A stretch of DNA of 64,000 nucleotides from Skermanella mucosa (GCF_016765655.2 NZ_CP086106.1:1114501-1178500), one strand, 5' to 3'; numbered from the stretch's first letter, positions 52,499-62,198 are shown. Numbers and translations: made by a program. The notes: generated by a model not told the origin, from the sequence alone.

Positions 52499-54490
52499 CT
52501 ATACGTCGATGTCCTGGACGAAGCGGGCGTTTTCCTGGATGTACTGGAAACGCAGCTCGGGCTTCCGGCCCATCAGGCTCTCGACCAGCGACTTGGTCTG
52601 CTCCACTTGGCCCCGCATCTCCGGGTCGTGGGTGTCCGGCACCACGACGCGGAGCAGGGTGCGCTTGCCCGGGTCCATGGTCGTTTCCTTGAGCTGCGCC
52701 GGCTGCATCTCGCCCAGGCCCTTGAAGCGGCTCAGCTCCACCTTCTTGCCGGCGAACACCGTCTTCACCAGCTCGTCCTTGTGGGCGTCGTCGCGGGCAT
52801 ACACCGACTTGCCGCCGTGGGTGACCCGGTAGAGCGGCGGCAGGGCCAGGTACAGGTGGCCGTTCTGGATCAGGCCGGGCATTTCGCGGTAGAAGAAGGT
52901 CATCAGCAGCGACGCGATGTGGGCGCCGTCCACGTCGGCGTCGGTCATGATGATGACGCGCTCGTACCGGAGCTTCTCCGACGAGAAGTCGCGGCCCACG
53001 CCGCAGCCCAGCGCCTGGATCAGGTCGCTCAGCTCCTGGTTGGCCCGCATCTTGTCGGCGCTGGCGCTCGCCACGTTCAGGATCTTGCCGCGCAGCGGCA
53101 GGATCGCCTGGGTCTCACGGATCCGCGCCTGCTTGGCGGAGCCGCCCGCCGAGTCGCCCTCGACCAGGAAGATCTCCGTGCCGTCCGGGGTGTTGCGGCT
53201 GCAGTCGGCCAGCTTGCCCGGCAGGCGGAGCTTGCGGGTCGCGGTCTTGCGCGACATCTCCTTGGCCTGGCGCTTGCGCTGCCGCTCCTCCGCCTTCTCG
53301 ATCAGGTGGTCGAGCAGCAGGTTGCTCGCCGCCGGATCGGCCGACAGCCAGTGGTCGAAATGGTCCTTGACCGCCAGCTCGACCAGCCGCGCCGCCTCGG
53401 CGGTCGCCAGCTTCTCCTTGGTCTGGCCCTGGAAGGACGGATCGCGGATGAAAACCGACAGCAGGATGGTCGCCCCGCCGAACACGTCGTCCGCGGTGAC
53501 CTGCGCCGCCCGCTTGTTGCCGACCAGCTCGCCGAAGGACTTCAATCCGCGGGTCAACGCCGCGCGAAGCCCCATCTCGTGGCTGCCGCCCTGGGGCGTC
53601 GGCACCGTGTTGCAGTAGGAATGGATGAAGCCTTCCTCGTCCTCCGGCCAGGCGATCGCCCATTCCGCCCGCCCGGCGTCGCCGGGGAACGGCACCTCGC
53701 CCGCGAACGGGGCGGGGGTCAGGGACTTGCGGTCCTTCAGCGCGGCGGTCAGGTAATCGTTCAGGCCGCCGGGGAAGCGCAGCGTCTCCGCCGCCGGGGT
53801 CACCGCGTCGGGTCCCAGCAGCTCCGGGTCGCAGGCCCAGCGGATCTCGACGCCTTTGTAGAGATAGGCCTTCGACCGCGCCATGCGGTACAGCCGCTCC
53901 GGCTTGAAGGCGGCGCCCTCGCCGAAGATCAGCGCGTCGGGATGGAACTTGATGGTCGTGCCGCGCCGGTTGTGGACGGCGCCCAGGCTCACCAGGTCGC
54001 CCACGGCCAGCCCGCGGCTGTAGCTCTGGGTGAAGAGCTGGCGGTCGCGGGCGATCTCCACCGTCAGCCGGTCGGACAGGGCGTTGACCACCGACAATCC
54101 CACGCCGTGCAGGCCGCCCGAGGTCGCATAGGCCTTGCCGCTGAACTTGCCGCCGGAGTGCAGCGTCGTCATGATCACTTCGAGCGCGGACTTCCCCGGG
54201 TACTTGGGGTGTTCGTCGATCGGGATGCCGCGGCCGTTGTCGCGGATCGTGACGGTCGCGTCGGAGGCCAGCTCCAGATCGATGCGGCTGGCATGGCCGG
54301 CCACCGCCTCGTCCATGGCGTTGTCCAGGATCTCGGCCACGAGGTGATGCAATGCCCGTTCGTCGGTGCCGCCGATATACATGCCGGGGCGTCGGCGCAC
54401 CGGTTCCAGCCCCTCCAGGACCTCGATGTCCTGGGCGGAGTAGCTGTCTTCCTTGCGCACGGTATTTTGAAATAGATCGCTCATGGCCAT
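52499..54490 (-). CDS. parE: DNA topoisomerase IV subunit B
   Basis: ATPase subunit of topoisomerase IV, which decatenates daughter chromosomes with ParC. The 663-residue protein shows the GHKL ATPase site (EILDNAMDEA, DNGRGIP, GGLHGVG), the transducer domain, and the TOPRIM domain (LVEGDSAGG, DADVDGAHI). The tail FKGLGEMQPAQLKETTMDP is typical. ParE is preferred over GyrB by length (no GyrB tail insert). Starts at 54490 and 54484 are both possible; no strong ribosome site precedes either. Confidence 0.96.
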   Translation of the reverse strand: MAMSDLFQNTVRKEDSYSAQDIEVLEGLEPVRRRPGMYIGGTDERALHHLVAEILDNAMDEAVAGHASRIDLELASDATVTIRDNGRGIPIDEHPKYPGKSALEVIMTTLHSGGKFSGKAYATSGGLHGVGLSVVNALSDRLTVEIARDRQLFTQSYSRGLAVGDLVSLGAVHNRRGTTIKFHPDALIFGEGAAFKPERLYRMARSKAYLYKGVEIRWACDPELLGPDAVTPAAETLRFPGGLNDYLTAALKDRKSLTPAPFAGEVPFPGDAGRAEWAIAWPEDEEGFIHSYCNTVPTPQGGSHEMGLRAALTRGLKSFGELVGNKRAAQVTADDVFGGATILLSVFIRDPSFQGQTKEKLATAEAARLVELAVKDHFDHWLSADPAASNLLLDHLIEKAEERQRKRQAKEMSRKTATRKLRLPGKLADCSRNTPDGTEIFLVEGDSAGGSAKQARIRETQAILPLRGKILNVASASADKMRANQELSDLIQALGCGVGRDFSSEKLRYERVIIMTDADVDGAHIASLLMTFFYREMPGLIQNGHLYLALPPLYRVTHGGKSVYARDDAHKDELVKTVFAGKKVELSRFKGLGEMQPAQLKETTMDPGKRTLLRVVVPDTHDPEMRGQVEQTKSLVESLMGRKPELRFQYIQENARFVQDIDV

Positions 54491-54598
54491 ATTATAGGAA
54501 TTAGATCACTGCTTCCGCAAGTGGACGCAGCGCCGCATTATGGATCGGCTACAAGATTTGGTATTCGGATTCGTCCCCCGACTCAAGAGGAAGCCGCG

Positions 54599-55012
54599 AT
54601 GGCAGATCAGGAACCCGACTGCAGCCCCGACTTCAGCCATGGTCCGGCGCTGCGCACCATCGCGATGCCGGCCGACACCAACCCCAACGGCGACATCTTC
54701 GGCGGCTGGCTGCTGGCCCAGATGGACGTGGCGGGAGGCATGGTGGCGGCCCGGCGCGCCGGCGGCCGGGTGGCGACCGTCGGCATCGAGGCGATGAAAT
54801 TCCACCAGCCGGTGCTGATCGGCGACGAGGTGAGCTGCTACTGCACGGTCCAGCGGATCGGACGGACGTCCATGTCGGTCAAGGTCGATACCTGGATCCG
54901 CCGGGGGCAGGGGCGGATCGCGACGAAGGTGACGGAGGGCGTCTTCACCTATGTGGCCATCGGCGAGGATCGCCGGCCCCGGCCGGTGCCGCCCGAGGAG
55001 GGCGGCACCTGA
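54599..55012 (+). CDS. Hotdog-fold acyl-CoA thioesterase (YciA-like)
   Basis: A 137-residue single hotdog domain. The motif MPADTNPNGDIFGGWLLAQMD at residues ~23-43 includes the catalytic Asn/Asp region of the YciA/ACOT7 type, and a helix VGIEAMKF follows. It should hydrolyse acyl-CoA in the cytoplasm, with unknown chain preference. AGAGGAAG precedes the ATG at 54599. It is divergent from parE with about 108 bp between the starts. Confidence 0.92.
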   Translation: MADQEPDCSPDFSHGPALRTIAMPADTNPNGDIFGGWLLAQMDVAGGMVAARRAGGRVATVGIEAMKFHQPVLIGDEVSCYCTVQRIGRTSMSVKVDTWIRRGQGRIATKVTEGVFTYVAIGEDRRPRPVPPEEGGT

Positions 55013-55031
55013 GGGATTGCTTCCAGGGTGC

Positions 55032-55205
55032 TTACTGGGTGCCCGTGCCGGTCGCCGGCGGGGGCGTGGTCGTTCCGCCCGCGGCACCCGGTGCATCGGC
55101 GGCGGGCGGGGTCGCGGGCTCGTCGGTCGACGCGGTATCCTCGCCGCAGGCGGCAAGCCCCAACATCATCATCGGTGCCAGCACCAGCCAAAGTTTGTTG
55201 CGCAT
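55032..55205 (-). CDS. Small lipoprotein (57 aa)
   Basis: A short gene. ATG at 55205 follows AAGGGAG by 8 bases. Residues 1-18 form a signal sequence with a lipobox LAAC (Cys20), then an acidic and Pro/Thr/Gly-rich tail ending in GTGTQ at TAA 55032. Such tiny lipoproteins resemble entericidin-like proteins in size only; no motif supports that. It converges with the thioesterase gene. The clear lipobox and ribosome site make it probably real. Confidence 0.7.
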   Translation of the reverse strand: MRNKLWLVLAPMMMLGLAACGEDTASTDEPATPPAADAPGAAGGTTTPPPATGTGTQ

Positions 55206-55396
55206 GCGAACGACTCCCTTCGATTATCCCAGTGTTTTGCAAGATAGTCATCGATCGGCTGAATAAAACTCAACAGTCGACGCGAGTATGAACAACGCCT
55301 TGGCCCTATTATTCCTGTTAACGTTCGGGACATTTTTGGGCCAGGCTTCCAAGCCCAGTACTGATGGATTATAGTCTGATTAAAGGAGTATTGGGC

Positions 55397-55921
55397 ATGT
55401 CCGACCTTGAAACGACAAGCTATGCTTCGCCGCCCTGCTACGCTTCGGAGCTCGATCCGGCCTGTTCCGGCCGGGCGCCGGTCGTGGACCCTCTCCCGGA
55501 CGCCGACCTGGCGCGATCGCTCAACGCCATGCTGGAGGTCGGCCGCGCCAGCGCCAAGGTCCTGACGGCGCTCCTGGCGGAGTTCGAGCAGCAGGAGGCG
55601 ATCGACCTTCTGGCGTCGGTCCAGCGCAACCAGGCGCGGTTCTGCGGCGTCCTGACCCGCATCGTCACGCAGCTCGGCGACATCCCTTCCGGCGCCACCA
55701 GCAGCTTCCACGACGAGGTGCTCGGGCTCGACGCCCTGGCCGAACGCCTGGCCTTGCTCAACGGCGGCATGGCCTGGGTGATCTCGCAGTTCGACGCGAC
55801 CCTGCCGCGCGTCGGGAGCGACGAGCTGTGCGGCGTGCTGGCGGACCTGCGGGAGGTCCACCGCGCCGACCTGAAGGACTGCGAGACGCTGCTCGACTGG
55901 CTGGCGTCGCAATCCCCGTAG
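55397..55921 (+). CDS. Helical-bundle protein, DUF6306-like
   Basis: A 174-residue protein predicted all-helical. The sequence SLNAMLEVGRASAKVLTALLAEF and later LREVHRADLKDCETLLDWL suggest a ferritin-like or four-helix bundle as in DUF6306 proteins. Few metal-ligand patterns are evident. AAAGGAG lies before the ATG at 55397. No neighbours indicate a role. Not assigned further. Confidence 0.6.
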   Translation: MSDLETTSYASPPCYASELDPACSGRAPVVDPLPDADLARSLNAMLEVGRASAKVLTALLAEFEQQEAIDLLASVQRNQARFCGVLTRIVTQLGDIPSGATSSFHDEVLGLDALAERLALLNGGMAWVISQFDATLPRVGSDELCGVLADLREVHRADLKDCETLLDWLASQSP

Positions 55922-55924
55922 TGC

Positions 55925-56022
55925 CGTAGGTCGGCCTTTGCCCGTCAGGGCGAACGCCGACACCCTGCGCCAATGCTCCGGCCACGCTGTCGGCGTCGGC
56001 CTTCGACCGAGGCCGACCTACG
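55925..56022. repeat. 98-bp foldback element
   Basis: Outer arms CGTAGGTCGGCCT (55925-55937) and its exact complement (56010-56022) flank a second inner pair, ACGCCGACA and TGTCGGCGT. Both could fold into one long imperfect hairpin. GTAGGTCGG-type palindromes are common intergenic repeats in GC-rich alphaproteobacteria. It starts 4 bp after the stop of the preceding gene, so it may act as that gene's terminator. No transposase is near. Confidence 0.7.
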
Positions 56023-56078
56023 ATAAACCAATCAACAACACTGTGCCGGGCCACCGGACCGGAATTCCGGTCCGCGGA

Positions 56079-56561
56079 TCAATCCGGAGCCCGACTCGGC
56101 CGCGTCAGGATATAGGCCGCCACGGCGGTGATGATCACGAAATGGACCGTCGGCAGCACCCAGTCGGTTGCCACGAACAGGATTACCAGGACAAGGCTGC
56201 CATACATTCCTATGACCGAAAGCACCTTGCCGGTCATCGGGATCACGCCGTGCCTGTTCCAGGCGACCAGCGGCGGGCCGAAATGGGGATGCTCGTAGAG
56301 CCAGCGGTGGAACCGCTCGGAACTGCGGGAGAAGGCCCAGGCCGCGACGATCAGGAAAGGCGCCGTCGGCAGCACGGGCAGGAAGACCCCCAGCGTCCCC
56401 AGGGCGACCATCACGAAGCCGAGCGCCATCAGGAAATGGCGGACCACCGGGTTGGCCGGCGCGTGGCGGAACGTTTCGCCCGCGGTCCCGGCTGGCGAGG
56501 TCCCGGCTGGAGAGGTCCCGTCGTCGCTTGGGGAGGGCGGCGCGTGGCGGTCGGCCTTCAT
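56079..56561 (-). CDS. DUF454/YbaN-like small membrane protein
   Basis: A 160-residue inner-membrane protein of the YbaN/DUF454 family. The typical FLPVLPTAPFLIVAAWAFSRSS motif (about residues 60-81) is present, and three to four helices are predicted. The N-terminal cytoplasmic ~35 residues carry a TSPAG repeat. That repeat comes from a 15-bp DNA repeat at 56484-56513 (two full copies plus a partial). Function unknown. AGGACA precedes the ATG at 56561. Confidence 0.85.
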   Translation of the reverse strand: MKADRHAPPSPSDDGTSPAGTSPAGTAGETFRHAPANPVVRHFLMALGFVMVALGTLGVFLPVLPTAPFLIVAAWAFSRSSERFHRWLYEHPHFGPPLVAWNRHGVIPMTGKVLSVIGMYGSLVLVILFVATDWVLPTVHFVIITAVAAYILTRPSRAPD

Positions 56562-56662
56562 GATGTCCTGGGGATCGGGTGGGCCTGGGGCGTTCCAGCC
56601 ATGTAGGTGCGGAACGCTCCAATACCATCTCCGTCGCCGCCGCCGCTACCTCCCCCGGTCCC

Positions 56663-58297
56663 TCATTCCGCCGCGGTCGGCAGGCGATAATCCTTGAACT
56701 GCTCGCGCAGCTTGGTCTTCAGCAGCTTGCCGGTGGCGGTGTGGGGAAGCTCCTCGACGAAGACGATGTCGTCGGGCAGCCACCACTTGGCGATCTTGCC
56801 TTCGAAGAACGCCAGCAGGCCCTCCCGCGTCAGGCCGCTGCCGGCGCGGGGGATCACCACCAGCAGCGGGCGCTCGTCCCACTTCGGATGGGCGATGCCG
56901 ATCGCCGCCGCCTCGACCACGTCCGGGTGGGCGACCGCCGTGTTCTCCAGGTCGATCGAGCTGATCCACTCGCCGCCCGACTTGATCACGTCCTTGCTGC
57001 GGTCGGTGATCTGCATGTAGCCGTCGGCGTCGATGGTGGCGACGTCGCCGGTCGAGAACCAGCCCTCGCCGTCATGGGCCGACGGCGTCTCCTCCTTGAA
57101 ATAGCGGGCGCAGACCCACGGCCCCGACACCTTCAGGTGGCCGAAGGCCACGCCGTCGTGGGGCAGGGGCTTGCCCTCGTCGTCGGCGATCTTCATGCGA
57201 ATGCCGAACAGGGGACGGCCCTGCTTCGCCCTGATCGCCATCTTTTCGTCATCGGAACGACTCTCCATGCCGGGCTTCAGCCGCGAGACGGAGCCGATCG
57301 GCGAGGTCTCGGTCATGCCCCAGGCATGCAGCAGCTCGACCCCGAACTCGTCCTGGAAGGTCTCGATCATGGCGCGGGGCGCCGCCGACCCGCCGACCAC
57401 CGTCCGCTTCAGCGTGCTGAACGTCTTGCCGTTCTCCTGCATGTAGCGGATCAGCCCGGCCCAGATCGTCGGCACGCCGGCGCTGACCGTCACGCCGCCC
57501 AGCTCGATCAGCTCGTGCAGGCTGGCGCCGTCCATCTTGGCCCCGGGGAAAACCAGCTTCGCTCCGGTCATGGGGGAGGCGTAGGGGAGGCCCCAGGCGT
57601 TGACGTGGAACATCGGCACGACCGGCATCACCGTGTCGTTCGAGGACAGGTTCAGCGCGTCGGGCAGGGCCACCGCGTAGCTGTGCAGCACGGTCGAGCG
57701 GTGGCTGTAGAGCACGCCCTTGGGATTGCCGGTGGTGCCCGACGTGTAGCAGAGCGACGAGGCGGTCCACTCGTCGAACCGGGGCCACTCGTACCGGTCC
57801 GAATGGCCGCGCACCAGCGTCTCGTAGCAGAGCAGGTTCGGCAGCTTCGACTCGGGCATGTGGTCCCGGTCGGTCATCACCACGATGCCCTTCACGCCCG
57901 CCAGGTGCTCCGCGATCCCTTCCAGGAGCGGCACGAAGGTCAGGTCCACGAACAGGTATGAATCTTCCGCGTGGTTGATGATGTAGGAGATCTGCGGCGG
58001 GAAAAGGCGCGGGTTGATCGTGTGGCAGATCGCTCCCATGCCGGAGGTGGCGTAGTAGATCTCGAAATGCCGATATCCGTTCCAGGCCACCGTGCCGATC
58101 CGGTCGCCCGGCTTCACCCCCAGCGCGGTCAGGGCGTTGGCCAGTTGCCGCGCGCGCTTGGCGGCCTCGGCGTAGGTATAGGTGTGGATCGGCCCTTCGA
58201 CCGTGCGCGAAACGATCTCCGTCGTGCCGTGGTATTCCTCCGCGAAATCGATCAGCGAAGAAATCAGCAGCGGCTTGTCCATCATGAGTCCGCGCAT
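56663..58297 (-). CDS. Fatty-acyl-CoA ligase (AlkK-like)
   Basis: Activates a fatty acid to its CoA ester via an acyl-AMP. The 544-residue ANL enzyme carries the P-loop [11 protein letters not shown] (A3), the A5 segment [18 protein letters not shown], and the C-terminal catalytic Lys region [15 protein letters not shown]. The N-terminal region ([23 protein letters not shown]) is close to AlkK/long-chain fatty-acid CoA ligases. GGAGG lies 10 bases before the ATG at 58297; a longer in-frame start is less likely. hutH lies 67 bp upstream on the same strand. Confidence 0.92.
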   Translation of the reverse strand: MRGLMMDKPLLISSLIDFAEEYHGTTEIVSRTVEGPIHTYTYAEAAKRARQLANALTALGVKPGDRIGTVAWNGYRHFEIYYATSGMGAICHTINPRLFPPQISYIINHAEDSYLFVDLTFVPLLEGIAEHLAGVKGIVVMTDRDHMPESKLPNLLCYETLVRGHSDRYEWPRFDEWTASSLCYTSGTTGNPKGVLYSHRSTVLHSYAVALPDALNLSSNDTVMPVVPMFHVNAWGLPYASPMTGAKLVFPGAKMDGASLHELIELGGVTVSAGVPTIWAGLIRYMQENGKTFSTLKRTVVGGSAAPRAMIETFQDEFGVELLHAWGMTETSPIGSVSRLKPGMESRSDDEKMAIRAKQGRPLFGIRMKIADDEGKPLPHDGVAFGHLKVSGPWVCARYFKEETPSAHDGEGWFSTGDVATIDADGYMQITDRSKDVIKSGGEWISSIDLENTAVAHPDVVEAAAIGIAHPKWDERPLLVVIPRAGSGLTREGLLAFFEGKIAKWWLPDDIVFVEELPHTATGKLLKTKLREQFKDYRLPTAAE

Positions 58298-58364
58298 TTT
58301 TTGTCTGCCTCCCCGGTGCATGCGGCCTTGGTTTTGTATGATTATAGGGGACGGGGAGGCCCAT

Positions 58365-59906
58365 TCACAGGGTTCCCGGCAGAAGCCCCCGGTCCATGAA
58401 GGCGTGCCAGAGCCCTTCCGTCACCGTTCCCCCCGCGGCCGCGATATCCGGGGCGAAGTACCGGTCCCGGTCGTAGAACGGCACCCGGTCCCGGACGATC
58501 GCCAGCGCGCCGGCCAGCGCCGGCGAGGTCTCCAGCGGCCGGTGGAAATCCACGCCCTGGCAGGCGGCCAGCAGCTCGATCGCCACGATGCCCGCCGTGT
58601 TCGAGGCCATCTCCCCCAATCGGCGCGCGCCGTGGGTCGCCATGCTGACATGGTCCTCCTGGTTGGCGGATGTCGGCAGGCTGTCGACGCTGGCCGGGTG
58701 CGCCAGCTGCTTGTTCTCGGACGCCAGGGCCGCCGCGGTCACCTGTGCGATCATGAATCCGGAGTTGAGCCCCCCTTCCGCCACCAGGAAGGGCGGCAGC
58801 CCGCTCAGGGTGGCGTCCATCAGCAGGGCGGTGCGCCGTTCCGACAGGGCGCCGGTCTCGGCGATCGCCAGGGCTAGCACGTCGGCGGCCATGGCGACCG
58901 GCTCGGCGTGGAAATTGCCGCCCGACAGGATGTCGCCGCTGTCCGGGAAGACCAGCGGGTTGTCGGTCACGGCGTTGGCTTCCCGCTCCAGCACCTGCGC
59001 CGCGAAGCGGAGATGGTCCAGGCAGGCTCCCATCACCTGGGGCTGGCAGCGCAGCGAGTAGGGGTCCTGGACCCGCTCGTCGCCCGTCAGGTGGGACTGC
59101 CGGATGGCGCTGCCGGCGAGCAGGCGGCGCAGCACGCGGGCGACCTCGATCTGGCCGGGCTGTCCGCGCAGCTCGTGGATCCTCGGATCGAACGGCACGT
59201 CGCTGCCCTTGGCAGCATCGACCGAAAGCGCTCCCGCGACCAGTGCGGCAGCGAAACAATCCTCGGCGGCGAACAGGCCGACCAATGCCAGGGCGGTCGA
59301 GACCTGGGTCCCGTTGAGCAGCGCGAGGCCTTCCTTGGCCTCCAGCACCAGCGGTTCGATCCCGGCTTCGGCCAAAGCCTGCGCCGCCGGAACGATCCTG
59401 CCCCCGACCGTCGCCTCGCCGACGCCGGTCAGGGCGGCGGTCATGTGCGCCAGCGGGGCCAGATCGCCGGAGGCGCCGACTGATCCCTTGGCCGGGATCA
59501 CGGGAAGCACGCCGCGGTTGACCAGTGCCAGCAGGGTCTCGATCACCAGCGGCCGAACGCCGGAGCGGCCCCGGGCGAGGCTCGCGGCCTTCAGCGCCAG
59601 GATCAGGCGCACCGCGTCGGCCGGCAGCGCTGGGCCGGTGCCGGCCGCATGGGAGAGCACGAGGCGGGTCTGAAGCTCGCGCAGGTTCTCCGGCGGGATG
59701 CGCTTGCGCGCCAGCAGCCCGAAGCCGGTATTGATGCCGTAGGCGGCATCGCCGCGGGCGATCACGTCGGCAACGGCGGCCGCCGAGGCTTCCGCCTCGT
59801 TCCGCCAGCCGTCCGCCAGGGTCACCGGCAGGGCGGCGTCCCGGGCGACCCGCCGCAAGAGGGGCAGGGTCAGCCGGGCGGGCTCCAGGCTCAGCGGCTC
59901 AGTCAT
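58365..59906 (-). CDS. hutH: Histidine ammonia-lyase
   Basis: Deaminates histidine to urocanate. The 513-residue protein contains the MIO-forming triplet Ala145-Ser146-Gly147 in GASGDLAP. Other family stretches are [16 protein letters not shown], and [21 protein letters not shown] precedes the ATG at 59906. It is isolated: hutU, hutI and hutG are not in the window, so the remaining hut genes lie elsewhere or are absent. It contrasts with the biosynthetic hisGD at 14-16 kb. Confidence 0.95.
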   Translation of the reverse strand: MTEPLSLEPARLTLPLLRRVARDAALPVTLADGWRNEAEASAAAVADVIARGDAAYGINTGFGLLARKRIPPENLRELQTRLVLSHAAGTGPALPADAVRLILALKAASLARGRSGVRPLVIETLLALVNRGVLPVIPAKGSVGASGDLAPLAHMTAALTGVGEATVGGRIVPAAQALAEAGIEPLVLEAKEGLALLNGTQVSTALALVGLFAAEDCFAAALVAGALSVDAAKGSDVPFDPRIHELRGQPGQIEVARVLRRLLAGSAIRQSHLTGDERVQDPYSLRCQPQVMGACLDHLRFAAQVLEREANAVTDNPLVFPDSGDILSGGNFHAEPVAMAADVLALAIAETGALSERRTALLMDATLSGLPPFLVAEGGLNSGFMIAQVTAAALASENKQLAHPASVDSLPTSANQEDHVSMATHGARRLGEMASNTAGIVAIELLAACQGVDFHRPLETSPALAGALAIVRDRVPFYDRDRYFAPDIAAAGGTVTEGLWHAFMDRGLLPGTL

Positions 59907-59953
59907 GCTCCATCCTCCTTGGTGTCCGCGCGACCCGCCCTCGCCGGCGCACT

Positions 59954-60049
59954 CCCTTCAGGAGCCGGGCCCTTCAGGAGCCGGGCCCTTCAGGAGCCGG
60001 GCCCTTCAGGAGCCGGGCCCTTCAGGAGCCGGGCCCTTCAGGAGCCGAG
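59954..60049. repeat. Six 16-bp tandem repeats
   Basis: Five exact copies of CCCTTCAGGAGCCGGG and a sixth with one mismatch run head to tail. The sixth includes the stop codon and last two codons of the response regulator gene at 60038. Sixteen bases is not a codon multiple, so selection on protein is unlikely. The array lies upstream of hutH. It could act as a transcription terminator, as a protein-binding array, or as a slippage product. There are no spacers, so it is not a CRISPR. Confidence 0.9.
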
Positions 60050-60442
60050 CCGGCGGACCGCCAGATCCAGCGCCATGCGAAGCTGCACGGCCGAGTAGGG
60101 TTTCTGGACGAATCCGAGAGGGTAGGTCGAGGTGATCCGGCTCATGGTCTGGTGGTCAGTATAGGCCGACAGGTAGACGGACCGGATGCCGAACTCGGCG
60201 CGCAGGCGCCGCGCGGTGTCGATCCCGTCGGTCGGACCGCGCAGCCGGATGTCCATCAGCGCCAGTTCCGGATGCGTCCGGCCCGCCAGCGCCAGGGCCT
60301 CCGGCTCCGACGCCGCCACGCCGCAGACCTCGTATCCGAGTTCGTCCAGGGTGCAGCGTATCCCCAGCGCGACCAGGGCGTCGTCCTCGACGATCATGAT
60401 CCGAAACCGTTTGCCCGTTGCCGGATCGGCGCTTTCAATCAT
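60038..60442 (-). CDS. Single-domain response regulator
   Basis: A 134-residue receiver domain without an output domain. The acidic pocket is Glu19-Asp20-Asp21, the phosphorylated Asp is Asp64 (ALMDIRLRG), and Lys114 with Pro115 (VQKPYS) completes the site. Such stand-alone receivers act in phosphorelays or inhibit kinases. GAGGCTCC precedes the ATG at 60442. Its stop codon falls inside the tandem repeat; the C-terminus LGS comes from it. No kinase is adjacent. Confidence 0.88.
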   Translation of the reverse strand: MIESADPATGKRFRIMIVEDDALVALGIRCTLDELGYEVCGVAASEPEALALAGRTHPELALMDIRLRGPTDGIDTARRLRAEFGIRSVYLSAYTDHQTMSRITSTYPLGFVQKPYSAVQLRMALDLAVRRLGS

Positions 60443-60921
60443 CGGAGCCTCGCACGAAAGGGTGTGAAGCCGGAGACGGCCCCGTACGGGTCGTGAGGTG
60501 GTTTCGATCCCGGGTCTATTCCTGAACGGCACAGCAATTCGCGATAACCATCGGTTGCGGGGAAGCCGGGCGAACAGAGTACCCCCCGGATCGAGCCGGG
60601 CCGTCCGTCCGGACAGCCCACTTGATGGAACTTTAACGTTCCGAGATTATAATGAAACCGAAATGAGGCAAGCCGTATCCCTCGATGCCTGATTCTGCGC
60701 CCCGCGGTAGGATCCATGGATGATCCGAAGCCGCCTCGCCTTGATGCGATCCGCCCATCCCAGACAGGCTCTCCGGCGCGGCGGCCCCGATCAGCCGCGG
60801 CCCGACCTTAACCTTTGTCATAGGGAAAAGCTGCAAGTCACTGAAAAGGAATGAAACGAAGTTCTTAATTTTTAACCAATGGCGCCTAATCATGATGCGG
60901 CAGTGTTTTTCAGGAACCATC
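60443..60921. other. Intergenic region between response regulator and D,D-carboxypeptidase
   Basis: These 479 bp hold divergent promoters for the regulator (leftwards) and the carboxypeptidase (rightwards). A GGAAC...GTTCC palindrome occurs at about 60628-60643 but its internal spacing does not fit an EcfG promoter. Several AT-rich stretches (60640-60665 and 60845-60890) are candidate -10 regions. No coding gene is seen. Confidence 0.5.
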
Positions 60922-62127
60922 ATGTTTCGCCGCTCCATTGACTTGCCGTCACGCATTTCCCTCGTCGCAGCGATCGTCTGCGCCCTGCTGTTTCCGCTTC
61001 GGGCCGAAGCCGCCCCGCCGCCCTATGCGGAGCTTCTGATCGATCCGGCCACCGGCGTCGTCCTGCACGCCCAGAACCCGGACCTCCCGACCCAGCCCGC
61101 CTCGCTGACCAAGATGATGACGCTGTTCCTGGCGTTCGACAGCCTGGACAAAGGGGAACTGACCCTCGACCAGTTCATTCCCGTGTCCCGGCGCGCCCAG
61201 AACATGTCCCCCTCCAAGCTGGGGCTGGTCGCGGGCACGTCGATCCGGGTGGAGGACGCGATCCTCGGCCTGGTGACCCGGTCGGCCAACGACGCGGCCG
61301 TGGTGCTGGCCGAGGCGATCGGCGGCACGGAAGAGGGTTTCGCCGAGATGATGACGACCAAGGCGCGCATCATCGGCATGCGGAACACGACGTTCCTGAA
61401 CGCCTCGGGCCTGCCGAACGCGCGCCAGAAGACGACCGCGCGCGACATCGCGACGCTGTCGCAGGCCCTGATCAGGACGCACACCCGCCACTACCCTTAT
61501 TTCAGCCGCAGCAGCTTCTCGTACAACGGCGCGGTGGTCCGCAGCCATAACCGCCTGATGAACCGCTACGACGGCATGGACGGCATCAAGACCGGTTTCG
61601 TCAATGCCTCCGGCTTCAACCTCGCGGCCACGGCGGTGCGTGACGGCCGGCGCCTGATCGCGGTTGTCCTGGGCGGCCGCACCTCGCGCGAGCGGGACAA
61701 CCGCGTCGCGGCCCTCCTCGACCACGGCTTCGGCGTCAAGCCGCTCGGCCGGACCGTCTCGACGGTGGAGGTCGCGGCCGTCGTCCCGACCGTCCGCGCC
61801 ACGATCAAGGCGGACGCCCCGCGGGCGGAGAAAGCGGTCGCCAAGGCTCCGAAGCCGGCGACCAAGGCAGCCCCGCCGGCCAAAGCGGGTACCTGGGCGA
61901 TCCAGGTCGGCAGCTACAAGAGCCACAAGGCGGGCCAGGCCGGGTTGACGACGACCGCCAAGGTCATCCCGGCTCACGTCAAGGGCGCGAAGAGCACCGT
62001 CCTGAAGAGCCGGACCGGAGTGTTCCAGGCCCGTTTCATCGGCATGACCAAGGCCGCCGCCGAGCAGGCCTGCTCCCGGCTCGAGTCGAAGGGCCAGGAC
62101 TGCATGGTGGTCGCCCCCCGCGGCTGA
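60922..62127 (+). CDS. D-alanyl-D-alanine carboxypeptidase with SPOR domain
   Basis: A periplasmic or membrane-associated penicillin-binding protein that trims pentapeptide side chains in peptidoglycan. A signal peptide (about residues 1-30) is followed by a peptidase S11 domain with SxxK (Ser61, Lys64 in ASLTKMM), SAN and KTG motifs. An Ala/Lys/Pro-rich linker and a C-terminal SPOR domain (about 323-400, WAIQVGSYKS) end the protein. SPOR binding to denuded glycan would target it to division sites. The start at 60922 follows AGGAACC; a longer one at 60892 is possible. Confidence 0.94.
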   Translation: MFRRSIDLPSRISLVAAIVCALLFPLRAEAAPPPYAELLIDPATGVVLHAQNPDLPTQPASLTKMMTLFLAFDSLDKGELTLDQFIPVSRRAQNMSPSKLGLVAGTSIRVEDAILGLVTRSANDAAVVLAEAIGGTEEGFAEMMTTKARIIGMRNTTFLNASGLPNARQKTTARDIATLSQALIRTHTRHYPYFSRSSFSYNGAVVRSHNRLMNRYDGMDGIKTGFVNASGFNLAATAVRDGRRLIAVVLGGRTSRERDNRVAALLDHGFGVKPLGRTVSTVEVAAVVPTVRATIKADAPRAEKAVAKAPKPATKAAPPAKAGTWAIQVGSYKSHKAGQAGLTTTAKVIPAHVKGAKSTVLKSRTGVFQARFIGMTKAAAEQACSRLESKGQDCMVVAPRG

Positions 62128-62168
62128 TGCCATCGGCAAGGCTTCCTGAAGAACCCTGCCAGTCACCG

Positions 62169-62198
62169 CAGGCCGGCCCCCTCCCGGAGGCCGGCCTG
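62169..62198. terminator. Hairpin between the carboxypeptidase and the TerB-like gene
   Basis: A perfect 10-bp stem (62169-62178 with 62189-62198) with a 10-base loop lies between two converging genes. On the plus strand it is followed by GGGCTTTCG, a weak T-tract. Confidence 0.65.

Noticed and set aside
56484-56520. 15-bp repeat in the DUF454 gene as a mobile or regulatory element
   Set aside because: It is just two copies plus a partial, in frame, and encodes a TSPAG repeat in a disordered N-terminus; ordinary slippage explains it.
56611-56635. GGAAC-N16-CGTC, near EcfG consensus on the plus strand
   Set aside because: It has one mismatch and points into the 3' end of a minus-strand gene, with no plus-strand gene to drive.
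59954-60049. Tandem repeats considered as a CRISPR array
   Set aside because: The units are contiguous with no spacers, are only 16 bp long, and no cas genes are in the window.
60628-60643. GGAAC...GTTCC palindrome upstream of the D,D-carboxypeptidase
   Set aside because: The two halves are too close for an EcfG promoter and the -10 element is missing; no regulator is adjacent to support an operator.
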